The notes below the pieces were generated by a model. It was not told the origin of the DNA. It was given only the letters and a program-made list of their open reading frames with translations, and made no database searches. Of a stretch of 64,000 bases of DNA, positions 59,420 through 64,000 are shown piece by piece (position 1 is the first letter of the stretch; each line of letters starts with the position of its first letter). The DNA lies in contig CBFIEF010000004.1 of the NCBI GenBank assembly GCA_965661545.1, positions 62,001 to 126,000 of the forward strand, written 5' to 3'. The stretch is from UBA7985 sp965661545. Its GTDB lineage: Bacteria > Pseudomonadota > Alphaproteobacteria > UBA7985. Position numbers and translations under genes: made by a program.

Positions 59420-60583
59420 CTAGGCCGTTTCCGCGAACAGTTCCCGCCCAATCAGCATACGCCGGATCTCACTGGTGCCCGCGCCGATCTCATAGAGCTT
59501 GGCATCACGCAGCAAGCGCCCCGTTGCATAGTCATTGACGTAGCCATTGCCGCCGAGCGCTTGGATTGCTTCCAGCGCAAGCTGTGTCGCTTTTTCAGCC
59601 GCATAGAGAATGCAGCCTGCTGCGTCCTTGCGCGTGGTTTCACCCCGATCACAGGCTTGGGCGACAGCATAAACATAGGCGCGGCAGGCGTTCATGGTGG
59701 TGTACATATCCGCGAGTTTTCCCTGCATCAGCTGAAAGGTGCCAATGGGTTGGCCGAACTGCTCGCGTTCGTGGACGTACGGGACGACGATATCCATCGC
59801 AGCGGCCATGATGCCAAGCGGTCCAGCGGCTAAAACCACGCGCTCGTAATCCAGACCGGACATCAGCACGTTAACCCCCATCCCTTCTTCACCCAGCACG
59901 TTCTCAAACGGGACTTCGCAGTCTTCAAAAATCAACTCCGCCGTGTTCGATCCGCGCATGCCGAGTTTGTCGAGCTTTTGCCCCGTGGAGAAGCCAACCA
60001 TGTCGCGCTCGATCAGGAACGCAGTGATCCCGCGCGGACCCGCTTCGGGGTCGGATTTCGCGTACACCACCAGCGTATCGGCATCTGGCGCGTTGGTGAT
60101 CCACATCTTGCTACCATTCAAGACAAAGCGGTCGTTCCGCTTTTCCGCGCGCAGCCTCATCGACACAACGTCGGAGCCAGCGCCACTTTCGGACATGGCG
60201 AGCGAACCCACGTGCTCGCCGGAAACAAGACGCGGCAGGTACTGCTGCCGCTGTTCAGCATTGCCCCAGCGCGCAATTTGGTTGACGCAAAGGTTGGAGT
60301 GCGCGCCGTAGGACAGGCCAACCGAGGCAGAAGCACGAGACACTTCCTCGACCGCCACCGCATGCGCCAAATACCCTAGCCCCAAGCCGCCTTCAGCTTC
60401 GGGAACGGTGATGCCGTGCATGCCCAAGGCGCCCATCTCGGCCCATAGCTCGCGCGGCATGGCATTGGATTGATCAATGTCCTGCGCGATTGGCGCTAAA
60501 CGCTCTTGAGCCCACCGGCGGACGGTCGAACGGATGGCATCGATTTCTTCGCCGTGATGGAAATTCATGACGTGATCGAACAT
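59420..60583 (-). CDS. ivd: Isovaleryl-CoA dehydrogenase
   Basis: The 387-residue flavoenzyme begins FDHVMNFHHGEEIDAIRSTV and has AMSESGAGSDVVSM (FAD site), WITNAPDADTLVVYAK, and the catalytic Glu in SGLDYERVVLA, which is the isovaleryl-CoA dehydrogenase position. It also has QALGGNGYVNDY and the C-terminal IGAGTSEIRRMLIGREL. It oxidises isovaleryl-CoA in leucine breakdown. AGGGG precedes the start. The carboxylase genes (liuB/liuD type) expected beside it are not in this window. Confidence 0.92.
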   Translation of the reverse strand: MFDHVMNFHHGEEIDAIRSTVRRWAQERLAPIAQDIDQSNAMPRELWAEMGALGMHGITVPEAEGGLGLGYLAHAVAVEEVSRASASVGLSYGAHSNLCVNQIARWGNAEQRQQYLPRLVSGEHVGSLAMSESGAGSDVVSMRLRAEKRNDRFVLNGSKMWITNAPDADTLVVYAKSDPEAGPRGITAFLIERDMVGFSTGQKLDKLGMRGSNTAELIFEDCEVPFENVLGEEGMGVNVLMSGLDYERVVLAAGPLGIMAAAMDIVVPYVHEREQFGQPIGTFQLMQGKLADMYTTMNACRAYVYAVAQACDRGETTRKDAAGCILYAAEKATQLALEAIQALGGNGYVNDYATGRLLRDAKLYEIGAGTSEIRRMLIGRELFAETA

Positions 60584-60620
60584 GGACAGCGCCCCTTTTG
60601 TTAGCTTGCGACAGTCCAGC

Positions 60621-61571
60621 CTAAAGCGTGGACAGCAGCAACATCAAAATAGACGCAAGGACGAACGACATGCCAACCCATTCGGTCCGTGTCGGGCGCT
60701 CCTTGAACATCAGGAAGGTCAGTATGACCGCGGCGAAAAACTCAACCTGGCCAACGGATTTCACCAAAGCAGGTGACATCAACACATATCCAATGAACCA
60801 GCACGCCGAGCCCAGCGCCGACAGCAGGCCGGTAAAGACCATGGGCTTCAAGCGCTTGGTAACGCGACCAAACTCTGAAAAATCGCGAAGCGCCATTACC
60901 GTAATCACCACCACGCACTGTATGACTAACAGCCCCACAAGGGTCGTCATACCCGCCACTGCTGGCGACACATGTACGCCGACTTCGGCAGCATCGCGGA
61001 TCAAGACCAAACCGCCTTCACGCAGGGTAAGCGACGTGGCGGCCAACAATGCCCCGCCGGACAGCCCCAACCACGCCGAGCGGAAATCCCAAACAGAGCC
61101 GCCTGTGTCGCCCAGCTTGGCGCGCGTGATGACCACCACGCCAATAACGGAGACGAGGATCGCCATCCATTGAAGTCCGGTCAGGTACTGCGCGAAGAAA
61201 GGCGTTGAGCCGACAATGGCGACCAGAACCACTTCGGTTTTCACGTATACCACCCCGATGGCGAGGTTGCGCTTGCCCAGCAGGATTGTCTGTTGAACCG
61301 TGGCCAAGATCTGCAAGCCAGCAGCGGCGGCTGTCCATAACCAAAATGTCAGGGAAAGTTTAGTTGGTGCGCCCCAAAGAACGAGAAAAACCACCAAAAT
61401 AAGCACGGCCCACGGCAACCCAAACAAACAACGGGCCAACGCCGCACTCCACGACGAAAGCTGTATATCCGCTGTTGTGGACCGAGAGAGGGCTTTTTGA
61501 CCGGCAATCCGCAAGGCTTGAAATACCCCTGCGGCCATGCCGAGCAGAATCCATGGTTCAACGTAACTCAT
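60621..61571 (-). CDS. EamA/DMT-family transporter
   Basis: The 316-residue membrane protein has about ten helices in two EamA repeats and begins MSYVEPWILLGMAAGVFQAL, with KTEVVLVAIVGSTPFFAQYL and KSVGQVEFFAAVILTFLMFK in the second-repeat positions. It probably exports a metabolite or drug; the substrate is unknown. It lies upstream of the acyl-CoA dehydrogenase gene on the same strand (37-base gap), so a shared transcript is possible. Confidence 0.86.
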   Translation of the reverse strand: MSYVEPWILLGMAAGVFQALRIAGQKALSRSTTADIQLSSWSAALARCLFGLPWAVLILVVFLVLWGAPTKLSLTFWLWTAAAAGLQILATVQQTILLGKRNLAIGVVYVKTEVVLVAIVGSTPFFAQYLTGLQWMAILVSVIGVVVITRAKLGDTGGSVWDFRSAWLGLSGGALLAATSLTLREGGLVLIRDAAEVGVHVSPAVAGMTTLVGLLVIQCVVVITVMALRDFSEFGRVTKRLKPMVFTGLLSALGSACWFIGYVLMSPALVKSVGQVEFFAAVILTFLMFKERPTRTEWVGMSFVLASILMLLLSTL

Positions 61572-61588
61572 GGCCTCAAAACAACACA

Positions 61589-61617
61589 GGCCGTTTGACT
61601 TCGATAGTCAAACGGCC
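61589..61617 (-). terminator. Terminator of the 48-residue gene
   Basis: GGCCGTTTGACT (61589-61600) and AGTCAAACGGCC (61606-61617) form a perfect 12-pair stem with loop TCGAT. On the minus strand it is followed by TGTGTTGTTTTG. It lies between the 48-residue gene (ending 61707) and the EamA gene. Confidence 0.8.
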
Positions 61618-61706
61618 CGGTTAAGTTCATTGGGCTGCGATGCGTCTCAGTGGGAGGAGGGAGGAATCGAGACGTCAGGCAGCCGTTGAACAATAGTTTG
61701 AAAAGC

Positions 61707-61853
61707 TTAGCGCTTGGAGGTGCGATCCCGCTTGTTCAAACCAAAAAGAGTGCTCACGCCTTCGCGAATTGCTTGGCCGCGAAGTTCGCGTGCCCGACGC
61801 TCGAAAGCCTGAAGTTCGGAGTAAGAGAGAAAACCGTCTTGGCGGATACTCAT
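61707..61853 (-). CDS. Small basic protein of 48 residues
   Basis: The chain begins MSIRQDGFLSYSELQAFERR and ends RDRTSKR; it is basic and helical (ARELRGQAIREGV). AAGGAA lies nine bases before the ATG, and a perfect 12-pair terminator follows, which are the main reasons to call it a gene. Its short Arg-rich helix resembles the size and feel of DUF1127-type small proteins of alphaproteobacteria, but I cannot assign it. It is divergent from a LysR gene 220 bases away. Confidence 0.6.
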   Translation of the reverse strand: MSIRQDGFLSYSELQAFERRARELRGQAIREGVSTLFGLNKRDRTSKR

Positions 61854-62073
61854 TGAGAAAGGTTCCTTTGTCTTTTCAGGTTCTGTGGTGGTGGTGAACC
61901 CGTTTAAGTCTTAAGGTCGGCGGCGACAGTTTCGTCAGGGAGGATTGGGAGGGACTAGCCTGCCGCCGCTTTGTTTCGGTACTGATACCAATATATAGAC
62001 GCAAAAGTGCTTGAGAATATCGAAGATTGATCTAAGTTTTTTGCGTGAGACGCACAAGTAATGGAGTATTGTC

Positions 62074-63006
62074 GTGGACACTCTGACCTCGATGAAAGTT
62101 TTTCATACCGCCGTAACGTGCGGCAGCTTTTCAGAAGCAGGCAGAACCTTGGGGATGGCCCCTTCCAGCATCTCTCGGCAAATCAGTGCGCTCGAAGACC
62201 ATCTTGGCGTCCAATTGCTGAACCGCTCCACGCGTCAGCTGCATCTAACTGAAGCCGGCGAGACCTACCACGACCGCGTAATCAACATCCTGCAATCGGT
62301 GGAAGATGCCGCCGTCGCCGTGACGGAGCTGGAGAGCAGTCCCCGCGGCATGCTGCGCATCAACATGCCCGTGACTTTTGGCCGTCGACATGTGGCGCCG
62401 TTCTTTCCTGAATTCATGGAGCTTTATCCAGAAGTCGAGATCGAGGCGACCATGACCGACAACCTCGTGAACATCATCGAGGAAGGCGCCGATCTCGTGA
62501 TCCGCATCGGCGAACTGCAAGACAGCAGCCTGATTGCTCGCAAGCTCGCTCCTAATCACCGTTTGATCGCCGCTTCGCCGGAATATCTGGAAAAGTACGG
62601 CGAGCCGGTAACGCCATCTGACCTCGCCGACCATGTTGCCTTGACTTACCGTCGCCAAGCCGGCCCAGACATCTTCCATTTTGATGGTCCACGCGGTGTT
62701 GAGCACGTGCGAATGCGCTCGATCCTGCACGTGAACAACGGTGAAGCGATCCTTCCCGCCGCTCGCCAAGGCCTGGGACTGGTGCTGCTGCCCACCTATG
62801 TTGTGGGTCGCGATATTCAAACAGGCCGACTGCGCGCTGTGATGACGGATTTCACAGCCTCGCCAACGGCGCTGGATACCAGTATCTATGCCATGTATCC
62901 GCCCAATCGGCATCTCTCACCCAAGGTCCGAGCGTTCGTTGATTTCCTGTTGGGAAAATACGGAAACCCGCCTTACTGGGACGTCGAAGACCCAAGCCAC
63001 GAGTAG
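62074..63006 (+). CDS. LysR-family transcriptional regulator
   Basis: The 310-residue protein begins VDTLTSMKVFHTAVTCGSFS with helix-turn-helix GMAPSSISRQISALEDHLGV and a full LysR effector domain (LRINMPVTFGRRHVAPFFPE). The start is GTG at 62074 after GGAG. The pattern is like the AaeR/DhcR-type aromatic and acid-sensing regulators. It is divergent from the 48-residue gene and convergent with the aminopeptidase; either could be its target, but no operator is obvious. Confidence 0.88.
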   Translation: MDTLTSMKVFHTAVTCGSFSEAGRTLGMAPSSISRQISALEDHLGVQLLNRSTRQLHLTEAGETYHDRVINILQSVEDAAVAVTELESSPRGMLRINMPVTFGRRHVAPFFPEFMELYPEVEIEATMTDNLVNIIEEGADLVIRIGELQDSSLIARKLAPNHRLIAASPEYLEKYGEPVTPSDLADHVALTYRRQAGPDIFHFDGPRGVEHVRMRSILHVNNGEAILPAARQGLGLVLLPTYVVGRDIQTGRLRAVMTDFTASPTALDTSIYAMYPPNRHLSPKVRAFVDFLLGKYGNPPYWDVEDPSHE

Positions 63007-63018
63007 GTGCGCAAGCGT

Positions 63019-64000
63019 CTAAGGGCGGGCTTTGGCCAAGGCCGCGCGCCATTCCTCGGACGAGGTCGCCACTTCAGCCATGGCCAGCATGAACCGCCTC
63101 ACGTTGCCGCCAAACCGACCGTAGAGTACCGCCTCCAACTCGGGGCGAGCGTTTTCATAGGTACCGATGGAGACCATGTGAGCGTTGTTCAGGTCGCGAT
63201 TGAAAAAGCCGTCGTAGTTGTAGCCACCAAAGGCGGGACGTAGCGAATGATAACGCTGCTTTAGCCGGTGAAACGCATCGGCTTTGGCCTGAAGTCTCAC
63301 GCTTTCCGCCAACTCGGTCGCGGCGTAAACTTCTTCAAGCTCCATCTTTGCTTCATTGACCAGACCATAGAAAAGCTCGCGCGCGTGGTCGCGCTCGGCA
63401 AAGAAGGACTCCAGCTGCTGCGTGTCGATCCCCTTGGCTGACCAAAACTCTTTCACCAGGGCAAAGGCTATGGTGTTGGCGAGCGCTTCGTTGAATTCAG
63501 CATCGCCGGGCCGGTAGATGGTGTTGTGTACGCTTTCATGGATGACCAACTCCACCAACGATGTCTTGCTACGGTCCAGCGCGGGAGAAGCAATGGGGTC
63601 AGGAAACCAGCCTAGGGTGGCATAAGCATCAACACCGCCCATGTGGGCGTCATAGCCGCGCTCCTGAGCCTCGAGCAGAAAAGCCTCAGCCTTTGCTTCC
63701 TCAAAATATCCCTGATAGGGAACGCAACCCGCGATGGGCCAGCAATTGACGACCGCATTCATGGCCAGCTTTTCGGCCCGAAATACCGTCCAGACGGTCG
63801 CATCTCGGTCCAGCTGAGAATAACTCTGATAGCTGTCCCCGACGTCTAGGCCCCAGTACTCGGAAAAGGCCACAGCCTCTCTCACCAAAGCCAGCTTTTC
63901 CGCCGTTTCACGGTCCGTGGCAGGGTCTTGGATCACATCTGAAATGGGGCGCGCGCGCTCCAGCAGGTCGTTTTGCCCACGGGCGATGTGCAGCAGGTAA
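63019..64000 (-). CDS. Predicted aminopeptidase, COG4324 type (partial, N-terminus off window)
   Basis: The frame runs from the right edge in YLLHIARGQNDLLERARPIS and continues through DVIQDPATDRETAEK, GCVPYQGYFEEAKAEAFL, GGVDAYATLGWFPDPIASP and ELVIHESVHNTIY, with HESVH as the zinc-binding HExxH-like site. These match the uncharacterised aminopeptidase family COG4324, usually a membrane-anchored lipoprotein of about 360 residues. The GTG at 63936 is therefore internal, and the true start lies beyond the window. The C-terminus ends VATSSEEWRAALAKARP. Confidence 0.88.
   Translation of the reverse strand, partial: YLLHIARGQNDLLERARPISDVIQDPATDRETAEKLALVREAVAFSEYWGLDVGDSYQSYSQLDRDATVWTVFRAEKLAMNAVVNCWPIAGCVPYQGYFEEAKAEAFLLEAQERGYDAHMGGVDAYATLGWFPDPIASPALDRSKTSLVELVIHESVHNTIYRPGDAEFNEALANTIAFALVKEFWSAKGIDTQQLESFFAERDHARELFYGLVNEAKMELEEVYAATELAESVRLQAKADAFHRLKQRYHSLRPAFGGYNYDGFFNRDLNNAHMVSIGTYENARPELEAVLYGRFGGNVRRFMLAMAEVATSSEEWRAALAKARP

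Overview
The window looks like chromosomal DNA of a marine Rhodobacterales (Roseobacter-group) alphaproteobacterium. This rests on gene content and order: ihfB next to a LapA-domain gene, rpsA-cmk-aroA divergent from a FYDLN-type zinc-ribbon gene, and ptsN-hpf-rpoN-lptB-lptA-(lptC)-rnd in one direction. The many genes for methylated amines, amino acids and organic osmolytes fit the same group. Base composition is moderately GC-rich, apart from one very AT-rich gap near 23.2-23.4 kb. I see no prophage, insertion sequence, CRISPR array or rRNA. One tRNA (Ala, GGC) is present.

Layout. 1-5.5 kb holds housekeeping genes (lapA-like, ihfB, rpsA, cmk, aroA, FYDLN protein) and then tRNA-Ala. 5.8-11.5 kb carries two small unknown genes, a four-gene manganese-type ABC transporter (sitABCD order), a divergent mntR with a palindromic operator between them, and an Hsp20 gene overlapping mntR. 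11.5-17 kb is the ptsN/hpf/rpoN/lptB/lptA/rnd block, with an unusually short LptC-like gene. 17-22.5 kb has a frameshifted acyltransferase, a class II aldolase, an aminotransferase, a secreted beta-propeller protein and an EamA exporter. 22.5-34 kb is accessory: a duplicated-domain secreted protein beside the AT-rich gap, a kinase/M23/aminotransferase fusion, exporters, an Lrp regulator, a secreted protein with an I78-like tail, and an orphan curlin-repeat protein.

34-45.8 kb is a catabolic region. A LysR gene, an MttB-family methyltransferase lacking pyrrolysine, and a divergent dimethylglycine-dehydrogenase-like FAD/GcvT fusion are followed by an aldehyde dehydrogenase, a cupin, a GST, an amidase, an RraA-like protein and L-2-hydroxyglutarate oxidase. 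Together they suggest oxidative demethylation of quaternary or tertiary amines and use of the products. 46-64 kb contains pstS, an aconitase X, a photolyase convergent with a photolyase-like protein of unusual domain order, a stand-alone GcvT-family protein between LysR genes, an FAD amine oxidase, an orphan amino-acid binding protein, a YigZ protein, isovaleryl-CoA dehydrogenase, an EamA transporter, a 48-residue gene, a LysR regulator and the C-terminal part of a predicted aminopeptidase.

The best candidates for something under-described are the photolyase-like protein with its FAD domain first (50610-51833), the short LptC (16031-16336), the orphan curlin-repeat protein (33610-34041), the MttB / FAD-GcvT divergent pair (35340-39490), and the duplicated-domain secreted protein next to the 20% GC gap (23515-24288). 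All functional calls are made by reading motifs; no database search was run.
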